Both the position numbers and the translations under genes were made by a program. A stretch of 64,000 nucleotides of DNA from Histoplasma ohiense (taxonomy: Eukaryota > Ascomycota > Eurotiomycetes > Onygenales > Ajellomycetaceae): the NCBI GenBank assembly GCA_017607445.1, contig JAEVHH010000002.1, positions 1,851,501 through 1,915,500 on the forward strand, in the 5' to 3' direction. Below are positions 32,690-43,365 of this stretch, piece by piece. The notes under the pieces are model-generated. The model was not told the origin of the DNA, did no database searches, and worked only from the letters and a program-made list of their open reading frames with translations. Each line of letters begins with the position of its first letter. Within the stretch, counting starts at the first letter, position 1.

Positions 32690-35611
32690 TTACAATTCCT
32701 CATGGCGGATTCCGTGGTCTGCGCTCAAATCTGGCATGGCCATCATCTTCACCACTAAACTCGTCCACCCCGTGAAATGCTGTGTTCGTTGGCCAGCGCC
32801 TGTCTCAGGGTTATATTGTTCCCATGCGAATCCAGTCTCTTTCCACTGATTAAACACATTGTCAACAATATTCTGACGGAGTTGGATATACATTTTACGT
32901 GCTTGTTCTTGATGTGGTCCAGGCACCGTGGCGACATCCTATATATATATATATATATATTAGGAGCATTCTTTGAGGTTCAATTCATCGATTTAAAATG
33001 GATTTCCAGATCAGGTTACGACTTACAAGAAGATTTTTGAGAATCATGTAGTTGATGTTAATCCAGATAGGGCCCCTCCAGTAGTTTTCGTCTGTTCCAT
33101 AGAATTCGTCCTTTTTGCTCAGACTACGAATACCGTAATCGCTCCAGAGCTCTTTTGGGTCCTGGATAAGATCCAAAATAGGCCCAAGCCGCGGACTATC
33201 CGCAGGTATCAGACCCGTCATAAATGGGAAAAGGGATATATATCCCTTGTGGCAGACATGCACATGCTCCTCAAAATCATCAACAGTAGCATCGCAAAAA
33301 GTCTGAGCATCTTTGTCCCAATGTAGATCGTCAATATTACGAATGATCCTAGTCTCATAGGCCGCAAATTCTTTCGCATCTTCAGCTTCTTCTAAGGTTT
33401 CGGCAATCCGCCTAATCGCTCGGCTCATCATTCCCATCCAGCTGATCAAATCGACATGAAGCTCACCAGGATGAGGCGGCTGGGGTCTCGGGTAATCGTC
33501 GAGTCCGGAAGTTAGAATGTGCTTAATAGATCGCCCTCGCCATCTGTAGGCTTCCTTCGACGAGAAAGCTTCCCGATCGTACGATTTGAGGTCACCCCAC
33601 TGAGTTTTCTTAAACCAAAAGAACTGGCGTTTAAGTAGCGGGTACACAGACCGAAGGTACAAAATAGCAAGATCCGGGTTTTCCAAATGTGCTGAACGGA
33701 TATCGGAGGGAGCATCGCGAACCCCAGCTTGTTCCCGGCTCAAATGGATTTTCTCCACGAATGCCTCGAGGATCATAAATAATGTTGGAGGATTCGCATA
33801 ATGTGGGTACTGAACCTGGAACTCAGTGGGCACCTTACTACGGGCTTCAGGACCCAAGATCTGTTCACGTGCAATCCATCCATCATCATCCATAAGATTA
33901 AACCAGCTCCTCGTTATTTCCAATCTACTACCTGTTAGCAATTGCCATCAAAACCTGGTTCGGCAAAAAAAAAAAAAAACATACGCCAAGTCGAGGTCCC
34001 ACTCAATAACAGGGATCAAATGGAATCCTTCATCCCAGAGGAAGCCGCGCGGGAAGAATGGCCGAGACGGTATACTTGTAAACAGCTCTGACGGGCCATC
34101 TACGCTAGGCTTTACCTGAGCTCGTGCTTGTTCGGTCTCTTCCCAAAATAATTCGTTTTCTTCTTCGTATTCTGGTGAATTGGATCGATCGACAACGGAA
34201 TCGCCATAGAAATATCCAACGCCACCAACCAAGTTCGAAAACATGGCTTTCGAAAACTCGGTGTATTTCGGTAAGTTAAAAGGGGAAAGGGGGGGGAATA
34301 CCTCTTTGAACTTTTTGGAGAAGGAGGCGGAGGCGGGCTCAATCTCTTCCGTGAGTACCGTCGCTGTGGAGCATTAGATAGGGTCCTAGGATCCCTTCCA
34401 TGTGCAGGGTGGCTAAGAGGAGTTCAACGTACAAGTCATAGGGACCGGCGACGAAGCAGATGAGAAAAGAATATCGAACTTTCCATAGTCAGCAAGGGAT
34501 ATTAAGAGGTGGTTGTAGTAGAACCGAGGACAGACCTCAAATGAACCTTCAAAGGCCCTTTGCACGAAATACATGTTCCCAGCATCGGGCTTATTCGCGA
34601 TTGTGATAAGTTGCGCAGGAGGAAGGGGGTTATCCGTTCCGTACTCCTTCAAGGTAGCATCGATCTCCTCTTTCATGTGCATAAAAAGAAGCGCTTCGGA
34701 CGCCAGCGTTACCATCAGCATATATTAGCCTTTCTCTGGAAAACAGTACACAGATGGAATATAAAGATATGAGTCAAACATTTTGCGTTCCAAAGTGCGT
34801 CCGGGGGGACCTGAAGTCCTGCAACTATCGTCCTGTCCAATGGTTTGTCATCATACGCCGCATGTCTCCTGGGAGGGTGCGCATTACTCTCAGGTCCGCG
34901 AGTTAAGTCGAGAGTGAAATCACCAAGTCCTACGGTAGATCCCGTAAATTTCACAGCATCTTTGTATCCCAGAGCATCAACCTCGTTGGCGAGTTCCAAA
35001 GACCCCAAGCCTTCGATCGCAGCGTAGAAGACAACCGTTGTCGCTTGGTCAGGAGAAGCATCCGCGCGAGGAGTACCCTTGACACGTGCACCCCAATTCC
35101 CTCCGTTACCTCCGCCCGGCACCTTTATAAAGTCGATAGTGAGGTCTATGGCGTTTCCCGTATCGTGGATCGTCTGGCGGCCGCCCTTGCGGATATCGTA
35201 CTCATCCCACCCATACCCAGCCATGCCCTCGTTTTGTTCGCATGTATGTCTAAACTCTTCAGGAAAAGTTAGCAGGTCGCAAGTAATTGATATAAGTAAA
35301 ACAACGACGTAGTAGCTTCGGGGCGATCCCAAATTCCCCTTAACAATAAAGGTGTACCTACTCTCTTGTATATTTTGAAATTCATCCACGTTCGCCCACA
35401 TCAATCCCATGATCAAGCTCTTAGGAAGGCGCGGGCGGACACCGAAATACAAATTCGGCCTATACGGGCCCCATAATAGCGATTCATTGGAAGCTCTCCC
35501 TAGCTCCTTTGCTAATATTGGGACTTCGTGGCTGGCGGCGGATGAGTCCTCTCCAGCAGCGAGGGATATGGATAACAGCAAAAATAAGAGGGACTGCAGA
35601 GCTAACACCAT
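32690..35611 (-). CDS. CWH41: Mannosyl-oligosaccharide glucosidase (processing alpha-glucosidase I, GH63)
   Basis: Eight exons with consistent phase: 35362-35611, 34780-35256, 34536-34693, 34433-34478, 34302-34363, 33985-34256, 33027-33924 and 32690-32938, giving 803 aa. The N-terminus has a signal-anchor (LALQSLLFLLLSISLAAGE), then SLLWGPYRPNLYFGVRPRLP and GYGWDEYDIRKGGRQTIHD of the GH63 N-domain. The catalytic domain contains FFPRGFLWDEGFHLIPVIEW with the presumed acid Asp, SWFNLMDDDGWIAREQILG, and DENYWRGPIWININYMILKN. It trims the outermost glucose from Glc3Man9GlcNAc2 in the ER lumen. A (TA)n microsatellite sits in the last intron (about 32939-32960). The donor GTCTGT of intron 3 is unusual, and the third acceptor was chosen because it alone keeps frame. 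Confidence 0.94.
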
Positions 35612-36198
35612 TTTCTCTGAATTGACACAGGGATCTAAACCATTGGCGCCAAATTTGAATCCACAAACGGTTGGAAATTTCTCGCAGCACCTGTAGTCGG
35701 TTGATTGAATTGGGCAGCGGATAAAATGTCATTCGGGATCGCAATATCTGTCCCATTTGGGCTGGGAGAAGGTGGTCCAAGCCCCTTGCGCTGGGAATTA
35801 AATACTTAAATTGCTCACGTCGCCCAGTTGATCCAGCTCCTCATAAAACGATGCCCCCATCGCCTTGCGAAAGTTATTTACTATCTAATCGTCCTTCAGT
35901 TAGGACTTTAATAGCTCCAAAAAGTATAAACTCGGAGCCTTTTCTACAAGTCAAAAAGGAAATCCTTGATACTGTTCAGTATGTTTTTTAACTCCTTAAT
36001 TGCATTATTCGCTTGCAGATAACCCTATATAACCTGTAAGCGACACTCTGCTGGAAATTGACACTTATATCAAGCCAAGAGACAAGACAAATGACAGGAC
36101 ATACTAAAAGGTATGATGGAGCTTTTGACATGTGGCAACTGGTGAAAATAACCTATGTTAAAGATGACAACAAAAAACAACGCTTGTAATTATTATTG
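35612..36198. other. Intergenic: glucosidase I 5' region
   Basis: No gene seen. Marks the transition into the AT-rich repeat island that begins after 36.6 kb. Confidence 0.4.
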
Positions 36199-36633
36199 CT
36201 ACTCAATACAATGTCCAAGCCAGACCTCACCTATATCTTGTTCAACACACCATCTACACTTCGGCTCCTGGCGACGGCAGTCACTACTCCAACGGCACTT
36301 AAGAGGTGTGCAAAGGTCACGGTATGGTGACAAAATATTCAGTTTACGTGACTGAAGTCCCATACTCTCTTTGTTGGCTTCAAGTTCTGGTAATTGGAAC
36401 GAAGGAATACGATCATGAAAAGGATTCCAAATTTCGCTATCATCAATTAAAGAGCTCCTCTCTGACCAATGTTTAAGAGAATCTTTCGCCTTCTTGTTCA
36501 AGTATACTTTACTTAGCGTATTAAAATCTTCCTTTGAAAGTTTCTGATAGTCAATAACTTTATTGTCCCTGTTGAAGGATCGCAAAATCCCCGTATTATC
36601 GAGATGAAAAAATCCATCATCGTTGCCTTTCAT
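36199..36633 (-). CDS. Hypothetical small Cys-containing protein
   Basis: Not recognised. One frame of 144 codons starts MKGNDDGFFHLDNTGILRSF and ends with a cysteine cluster, CTPLKCRWSSDC..CRWCVEQDIGEVWLGHC. The frame stays open upstream of the ATG for about 15 codons (AATSLSTIINH just before MKG), so a 5' exon with a signal peptide is possible; a GTATGT donor exists near 36738, but no acceptor that I tried kept phase with it. Composition and Cys spacing recall small secreted fungal proteins, but no signal peptide is visible in the part seen. It stands alone at the edge of a transposon-rich, AT-rich island. It may be a real orphan gene, a fragment or a chance frame. Confidence 0.4.
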   Translation of the reverse strand: MKGNDDGFFHLDNTGILRSFNRDNKVIDYQKLSKEDFNTLSKVYLNKKAKDSLKHWSERSSLIDDSEIWNPFHDRIPSFQLPELEANKESMGLQSRKLNILSPYRDLCTPLKCRWSSDCRRQEPKCRWCVEQDIGEVWLGHCIE

Positions 36634-36983
36634 ATGGTTAATAATTGTAGACAGCGAAGTTGCTGCTAGGTGAGATTTCTTTCATTATTATAAATTAGCA
36701 AGCGAATTAAAAACAACAGGTTAAATCAAAGACACATACCAATATTCCGTGTGCTTGTACATGTACATGTACATTAGAAACGCTTAAAAGAAAAAAAGCG
36801 AATTTTAAAAAATGAAATATCTTATTTATTATAAACATAGTGAAAAATTGTAAAAACAATTGATTAATAGATCTTTTGATTATTTTTGATGATGAAGACT
36901 GAAAAACTCTTATAATTTTTTTCGTCTTCTGTTGCCCGGAGGAAAATGTGGACTTTTAAAAAGCCAGAAATCGCTTATCTCAG
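36634..36983. other. AT-rich spacer at edge of repeat island
   Basis: No gene. Contains an (ACATGT)-type short tandem near 36760-36773 and long A/T runs. Confidence 0.4.
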
Positions 36984-37330
36984 CTAGAGTGGCCGCTGAG
37001 ACCACGAATTACTTTGGTCCCAGTCCATTTCTTGGTGTGATTTCCAGTGGAACCAGGATCAGAATAGGCGTGTAAAGTGACTAGAATTATTAAAACATTA
37101 GTGAAATGAGACTAATAAATCTTAATATTTCATATAAAGTGACTGACTATTGAAAATAAAGAATATGATCTGGGACTGACTATGATTTTGACTGAGGTTT
37201 GATCCCATTCTGATGATTATATAATACATATCTAGATATCAATTTGATGATATGATTGGTGGAGATATTACCTCTATCTATCAGCTACTTCTGCCAATCA
37301 TGCTAAGCTATCTATCACCAATCTATATAG
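36984..37330. repeat. Long AT-rich direct repeat, copy 1
   Basis: Begins CTAGAGTGGCCGCTGAGACC and runs through CCAGTCCATTTCTTGG, CATATAAAGTGACTGACT and GATATCAATTTGATGATATG to GCTAAGCTATCTATC. It is matched over about 350 bp by a second copy 791 bp downstream, in the same order with small indels. No coding capacity. The family is unknown. Confidence 0.85.
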
Positions 37331-37675
37331 GTTAAATCATGGTCCCATTTGGTCCCATTTTACAAAATGGAATCAAATGAAATCAGAACTGATAATTTAT
37401 AACTAAAACATAATCTGAGACTAGAATTATAATATAAATCATATAAAGTGACTGATTTGATAAACACTATATAGAATCAGAACTAAGATATTTGAGAATG
37501 AGACTCACTGACTCAGAAAAAATTTGATTTTGATTTCATATATAATCACACACTCAGTTTAATTTGATTAGTGTGTTCTATATTTATGACTGCATCTAGA
37601 TACTCAAGTTAGTTTAAGAATAAGTTATTCAAATTTCACAAAGTTACAACATTGTGATAGTGTATGTGAAGAAGT

Positions 37676-37774
37676 CTAGACTGGCCGGTGGGATCATAAA
37701 TTACATATTTGATTTGATTTGATTTGATCCCAGTCCATTTCTTGGTGTGTTTTTCAGTGGGATCATGATTAGAA
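37676..37774. repeat. Truncated head of the same AT-rich repeat
   Basis: About 100 bp resembling only the start of the flanking units: CTAGACTGGCCGGTGGGATC, then a run of TTTGA units, CCAGTCCATTTCTTGGTGTG and a CAGTGGGATCATGATTAGAA segment. It directly abuts the second full copy. Confidence 0.8.
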
Positions 37775-38140
37775 CTAGAGTGGCCACTGAGACCGTGAAT
37801 TACACATTTGATTTGATTTAATTTGATTCCAGTCCATTTCTTGATGTGATTTCCAGTGGAACCATGATTAGAACAGAAGTGTAAAATGATTAGAATTATT
37901 AAAACATGAGTGAAATGAGACTAATAAATCTTAATATTTCATATAAAGTGACTGACTATTGAAAATAAGAATATGATCTGAGAGTCTGAGACTGAAATTT
38001 AATCTCATTTTGATGATTATATAATATCTAGATATCAATCTGATGATATGATTGATGAAGATATTATCTCTATCTAGTGTTACTAGTCTATCTATCAGCT
38101 ACTGCTGTCAATCTTGCTAAGCTATCTCTCACTGCTAAGC
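37775..38140. repeat. Long AT-rich direct repeat, copy 2
   Basis: Second near-complete copy of the unit at 36984, starting CTAGAGTGGCCACTGAGACC. Differences from copy 1 include CpG sites read as CpA or TpG and insertions of TTTGA units. The downstream part carries extra GCTAAGCTATTCCTCACT-like repeats (about 38105-38165). Confidence 0.85.
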
Positions 38141-38343
38141 TATTCCTCACTGCTAAGCTATTTCTTTGTGATGGGTTAGCATCTGTTAGTAATTAACTTA
38201 TGCAATCAACTTCTCTTCTACATCTGTTCACCCTTCTTATTGCAATCCCACTCTGTGTCTGTGTAGTTTCTAACAATTCCTCCATATAACATGCATAGTT
38301 TCTAATGATTCCTCTGTGTAATCTCTAATGTTCTTTCACTCTG

Positions 38344-38883
38344 TGCTTCACAGTGGTATGTATGTATGTATGTATGTATTGATTTAGCGTCACAGAGAAG
38401 ACACAGGCAATGCCTGCACTTCAAAAGCCTCCCGAAGGGCATGGGGACGTGCTACGCTGGAGAAATCTCTATATACACAGTAATGATAGACACAGGATCC
38501 AGATAGCAACTCTTGAGAAGACTCAGTCTATATAGACTGTACATCCACTTCTGGCCCGACGTATGGCCATTCATGGTAGAGATAATCAAAGCACACAAGT
38601 GCTACAGCAGGGCGATTGCTCGCAAGGAGCAGCGGCAGAGCGATTGCTCACAGAGAGCAGAGGCAGGGCGGAGGCAGGGCGATTGCTCGCAGAGTGCAGC
38701 AGCAGGGTGATTGCTCACAGAGAGCAAAGATCAAGGCCTGAAGGCCAATGAATGCTGAGTTCACTGAGAATCAGACACTCATAACAACCGCTCTGCTCTT
38801 GGCCATCATCACTAGATGATGTTACCAGGCTGCACCACGAGGAGGTGGCAGAGTCGGACTTCGCAGCCTTGCTTCACAGTGGT
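38344..38883 (-). mobile_element. 512-bp insertion with 14-bp target-site duplication and (TACA)n tail; SINE- or truncated LINE-like
   Basis: Identical 14-bp sequences, TGCTTCACAGTGGT, lie at 38344-38357 and 38870-38883. Between them is a 512-bp segment of clearly higher GC than its surroundings. Read on the minus strand it ends ACGCTAAATCAA followed by a (TACA)n run that touches the duplication, the arrangement expected of target-primed reverse transcription (LINE or SINE 3' tail). No reverse-transcriptase coding is visible, so it is a SINE or a severely 5'-truncated LINE. The segment contains a four-unit hairpin array (separate entry). Removing it would restore a continuous host repeat sequence reading through to 38884. 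Confidence 0.7.
38612..38727. repeat. Four-unit tandem array, each unit a small hairpin
   Basis: Roughly 28-40-bp imperfect units, each containing GATTGCTC, five or so spacer bases, then GAGCA (or GTGCA). Each unit can fold as TGCTC paired with GAGCA. Spacer bases vary between units (GCAAG, ACAGA, GCAGA, ACAGA), while the stem bases are kept in three of the four. Confidence 0.75.
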
Positions 38884-39032
38884 GTGGCTTCTGAATTCAA
38901 ATCACACTTTGATGTAGCTAATATTCTCTACAATTCTTTTTGAATTCAATATCTTCTGCTTCACTCCCATTTTATAGAGGGAAAAGCAAAGATATGCTTG
39001 CATCTGTGAGTTGACAACAAGGGAGTGATAGT

Positions 39033-39218
39033 CTGATAGATCTAGTGAAAGGGGAATCTCTGACAAGAAGATCATGTCACATTGAGATTAGATATCATAT
39101 TCTTTGCAATTTGATTGAGAAAGGTGAAATCATAATGGAACATGTTGATTCTATAGCCAATATAGCTGACGGCCTCACCAAGCCACATTTGAGGAATTTG
39201 TTAGAAGGATTGAGTTAA
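39033..39218 (+). pseudogene. Ty1/copia-type polyprotein fragment (RNase H C-terminus)
   Basis: A 61-codon frame begins LIDLVKGESLTRRSCHIEIR, continues YHILCNLIEKGEIIMEHVDS and IANIADGLTKPHLRNLLEG, and stops at 39216. This is the end of the copia RNase H domain (HIDIRYH..H..AD.LTKPL pattern). Just upstream DNKGVI is in another frame, so the fragment is frameshifted. A purine-rich tract (GCAAAGGGG, about 39232) follows, as expected of a polypurine tract before a 3' LTR. The rest of the element is absent. Confidence 0.85.
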
Positions 39219-40300
39219 TGGAGATTTGAGCAAAGGGGCCCCGGGCGGCAGAGGGTACTACGGCTGCCCTATCACGTGCCCCCCCCCCCCCCCAAACAAA
39301 TTGTGTTGCTCTCGCGTACGGACGGAGTAGATAGTTAGTTTAGTAATGATAATAACGTTATCCTCTCACAGGACAGCCATCTTTTGCGTAGACACGGAAT
39401 TGCCATAAGTCCGCGCCACACTGTCGTGGTTATCACACTGCAATGGTAATAATTATCTGATCTTCAAAAAATCACATCATTCAACACCACATCTATCTAT
39501 AATATAAAGATCATCTATATACTTTATAGGGGATACAGGGCACAAGAGCAATAGAGCACTGCAGAGTAACTACGGAGAGAATCTCTCTGGAGCTAGTGTA
39601 GATGAGGGAATATGCAGTGGGTGGGCAAATAGCGATGTACAGATATCAGACAGGCACCTTGCTAGCTAGGAATATCCATTCGGTCGATCGGATATCGGGC
39701 AGGGAGGTAGGTATCTCGAAATCGCTATTCAAATAACGATCGAGCAAGTATAGAGCAGCTAGGCACCTAGCACGTTAGCAACTCCGATTCCCATAGGGGT
39801 CAAAGGTACGGGAAGATAGCTAGAAATCTCTAACACCTACACCAATCGCATCATCAATATGCCTTGCAATAATCTTAGCCAATGATCTGACACATAATGA
39901 CCCACCAGAGAAGGAATCAATTAGATAGAATAAACTAAATCAATGAAGAACTTAATCACATAGTAGAGGTGTTTGGACTTCAAGTGGAAAGCTCAGGAAC
40001 CGAGGTCACATCAAACTCAAAATGGGTCATTCTCAGCAGCAACAGCTACAACAGATATATACTTGGTACAAAGTAAATATACATGATGGGAATCAACGCA
40101 TCCACGCTCAAACACAGAATGGTAGTAAATGTATTGTACATACAATTATCAATAATGACATAGATAAGAACCCAGGTCAGTGTAAACCATGAAGAATTGG
40201 AATGAAGTCGCTCGAAAACACTCACGAGATGTGATAATCAAGGTAAAATCGCCATCACCACAAATGAGGAAATACGAAAGGCGATATAGAATCTTCAGAC
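39219..40300. other. Non-coding remainder of repeat island, possible copia LTR
   Basis: About 1.1 kb with no gene. It includes a 15-base C homopolymer (39279-39293) and a TATA-like stretch near 39500-39530. Its start fits a 3' LTR position after the polypurine tract, but I could not find a second LTR copy to define ends. Confidence 0.4.
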
Positions 40301-41221
40301 TCAACGTGTCGGGCTCAATGGCCTGTTGAATCCTCCTTGGCGATTCATATATTGTCTGTATTGTGTCTTCTTCTCCTTGCGCACGCCATAGATATTGTTT
40401 CCAGGCACCTTAGTGTTTTGTGTAGTCCGGAACGACGAGAACCCCATCGTTTTCCGAATCAATTGGTCCAGGTCTTCGGCATCTGCACTATCGATATCTA
40501 CGTCCATACTCTCTAGCACAGGTTGGATTTTAGATTTTGTTGAACCATGCCGTCTCGATTCAGAAGAAATCCCATTCACCCCCATCTTTGCCGATTCCCG
40601 GACCTGGTCTCGGGGTGGTAGGTCGCCTCGACGGTCAGGTCTCGAGCCCCGCGGCGGTGGAGGTGACCGTGACCTTCGAGACCGGGTGGAGGCAGAACCA
40701 TTCCGTGCGGGGGAGCGTGCTGGAGAGAGGGAACGGGACCAGGATCTATCACGACCTCGTTCGCGGTATTGAGCCGTCTTTCCATAATCCCCTACATAGA
40801 GTATTAGTACACACAGTCAATTTCTCATCATGGACGTCAAACAGAAAAAATTAACCATACCCCATCTAGTATATCTGCCCCTACTGCCGCTCCTGTCTCT
40901 GTCCTTCCGACCAGCTCTATCCCTATCCCTGTCCCTGTCCCTGTCCCTTTCTCTCCTTTCCCTTGATCTGCTCTTGTCCCTCCTATCTCTCGATCTACTA
41001 CGGTCACGTCTTCGATCATCCCTATCTCTGGAGCGGGATCTGCGCTCATTTCTCGACATGTTGCCTCGTTTTCTATCGTCTTTGGTTGATGCTTCTCGTT
41101 TTGACATGCCACCATGTAGCTCGTTGTTGTCATAATCGTCTGAGTGGGATTTCGTGTCATTCATCTCCCACATTGTCGAGCTATCCGTCCTCCTAGCGCG
41201 TTTGGCTGGAGGTTCAGCCAT
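40301..41221 (-). CDS. U4/U6.U5 tri-snRNP 27 kDa-like protein (SNRNP27 family)
   Basis: Exons 40861-41221 and 40301-40791, split by a 69-bp intron, give 283 aa. The first two thirds are an Arg/Ser/Asp-rich domain (RSRSRDRDDRRRDRSRSRDR and a long RD repeat, mirrored by the CCCTGT/CTATCC tandem codons at 40915-40950). The C-terminus is the conserved snRNP27 block: KTMGFSSFRTTQNTKVPGNN, IYGVRKEKKTQYRQYMNRQG and GFNRPLSPTR. The human 27K protein is part of the spliceosomal tri-snRNP, and its C-terminus influences 5' splice-site choice. Adding the second exon is required to include this block. It is divergent from ELP5 over 352 bp. The product is longer than the human 155 aa because of the extended RS domain. 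Confidence 0.9.
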
Positions 41222-41573
41222 TGTGACACTATTGTCGAGCTAACCGAGCGGACGCTGGCGAAGGGATGTTGAGAGACGAAATGGGTGTATTGTCGAATAC
41301 TGCCGGAATCTACTGTTGTAAATTTGTTTCTATGCATCTATTGCGTAGGGAGGAAAGGAGTTCAATCGTCGCCGAAGCTGTCCCGCTTAACAAGACGATG
41401 TTGAAGAGGCTTTGGGATTATTTGTCCTACGCTTTGGACTAGTTACGGTAGCCGGTTACTACCGTTGATGCTTTCACTGGAAACATCTACTTAACTAGAA
41501 CAAGTTCACATCAACCTTAAAAGAGAAAAGCAAATTCATCTGGAGAATTTGATATATTTTATTGGCATAAATC
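41222..41573. promoter_or_regulatory. Divergent SNRNP27-like / ELP5 promoter region
   Basis: 352 bp between two starts; no gene or obvious motif seen. Confidence 0.4.
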
Positions 41574-43026
41574 ATGTCGCCTACCAGTGCTTCCCACCGT
41601 CGCACGCATAATTTACTCTTAATATCCAAGCTACTCAGTCTTCGCGATTCTACGTCTCCGTTAACCCTTCTCCTAGACTCTCTCGAACAGCCTGCTACAC
41701 CCTTGATTAAGGAATATATTAGAAGAGCAAAGGTACTGTTTGTTACCTTTATATGCTTCGCTTAGCTTCAATGATTTGATTTGATTTTAATCCCGTGCTG
41801 TTCTTTTTTTGGTTGATTTGTTCGTAGTAAACTTTGATTTATCGATCCCAATTCCCTCATCTTATTTATATAATGTATAAATTTATTTTATCCTCATTGC
41901 TCAATCTGTTATAATAATGAATATCTGTGTCTCCATCCCAAACGCATCCATTGATGCTTGTGTGCGGAAATGTTGTTTTCCACTGGGAGATGTGAATGAA
42001 CGTCCCATGTTGACTGTATCCCTAATAGCTATCAAAAGTCCATGTTATATTTGTCTCCTTCGAGACTCTGACGCGCCCAGATGGCATCGATACATTTATC
42101 CTGGCCCGACGAAAAAGTTTGGCAGACATTGCAAAAGAAGTGGTCTCCGCAACATCGTCACCACTGCTGCCATATCCGTCAGCAGCAACGGCGTCAAATA
42201 GTATGTTATTCCCGTTTTTCCTGCTCAATAATATAAACATCGTCAGGAAATGCCATACTTATGTTTCCATACAGAATCCCTTGTAATTATCGACTCTGTC
42301 AATCCAATGATAGATCGTAAGAGCGACGCGAACAAGGAGGTGAATCTAGCTGCATATCTAAGCTCATTGCTTGGGCCACCCCCAACCAGCCCACAGAGCC
42401 ATGCTTCTACTTCCCTGATTGTCGTGCATCACCAGGATATACCCGCATGCCTACAGAAACAATCACTATACACACCAACCCCTTTATCTCTTCTAACATA
42501 TCTCGCCACAACAATCTTCACCGTTCACTCTATGAGTCACATCCTCGCCGGAAAGGCCGCGAGAGACAGGAGCCTTATGGCCCCCGTCTTCGGTCTAGCA
42601 GAAGAAGCAGACGGCGTCATCATCGGCCGCCGCATCGAGAACGGCAAGAGCACCGATGGCGATGACCTCAACGGCGTCGTTATTGAAATGGAACATCGGC
42701 GCAAGAGTGGCAGGGGAGTTGTGGAGTGGTATTTCTTGCCACCTGCGGTGAGGATTCATCGGCAGCAGGTAAAAGAGTTGGTGATGTTGCTCGACGATCA
42801 TCCGCTATATCACCGGGGGGAGGAGCATGGCCGTGCTGAAAAGGGGGCATGGGAGCCGGAGTCAACATTTGAGTTAGGTTTAACGGAGCGGCAGAGGTTG
42901 GAGAGGGAAGGGGTTGTGTTGCCTTATTTCGATGCGCAGAGAGGGGAGGGGCCTGGTGAGGGCGGTAGGATCCTTTATGATATGGGTGAAGAAGATGATT
43001 TTGATGAAGAGGAGGATGAGATTTGA
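41574..43026 (+). CDS. ELP5: Elongator complex subunit Elp5
   Basis: Exons 41574-41732, 42029-42200 and 42275-43026, in consistent phase, give 360 aa. The first exon reads MSPTSASHRRTHNLLLISKL and LDSLEQPATPLIKEYIRRAK; the junction yields LSKVHVIFVSFETLTRPDGI, then RKSLADIAKEV, and after the last junction SLVIIDSVNPM. This is the RecA-like fold of Elp5, which with Elp4 and Elp6 forms the Elongator ring needed for wobble-uridine modification of tRNA. The tail is acidic (DDFDEEEDEI), as in other fungal Elp5. Intron 1 is 296 bp, three to five times longer than others in this window; the acceptor was chosen because only it restores phase and the conserved segment. Confidence 0.9.
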
Positions 43027-43365
43027 ATATTTTATGTTTCACATGGTGAAAACGGAGAAAATTCGTCTCGCGGAGCGGGTGGGAGCAGAAATATACTACT
43101 ACGGAGGAACGGGCCTGCGGGTTGAATGTTATGAGATTTTCTACTTGAAAACCTGCGAGTTAGGGTTGCTGGTATAGGATGCTGGACACAGCCGTTGCAA
43201 ATCGCACCATGCATTTACCATGTAAGTTTGGCAATTACGAATGATGTTATACCTAGTGCATATGTGATGCAGCAAGAGACAATGGAGGCTGGCGGATATT
43301 TGAATTGAAATGAAACACAATCACACGAATAAAACTATAGAGTTAGAATCAAAACAAAGCCCTAT
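43027..43365. other. Convergent 3' intergenic region (ELP5 / SEC22)
   Basis: 339 bp, no gene seen. Confidence 0.4.

Noticed and set aside
38609..38730. CRISPR-like repeat array
   Set aside because: Only four imperfect contiguous units with no unique spacers, in a eukaryotic genome; it is a minisatellite or hairpin array.
38513..38751. Two overlapping plus-strand frames across the hairpin array
   Set aside because: They are produced by the tandem repeat itself and lie inside the inserted element with no protein signature.
40830..41196. Leu/Ser-rich plus-strand frames opposite the RS domain of the SNRNP27-like gene
   Set aside because: They are antisense translations of the Arg-Asp/Arg-Ser repeats.
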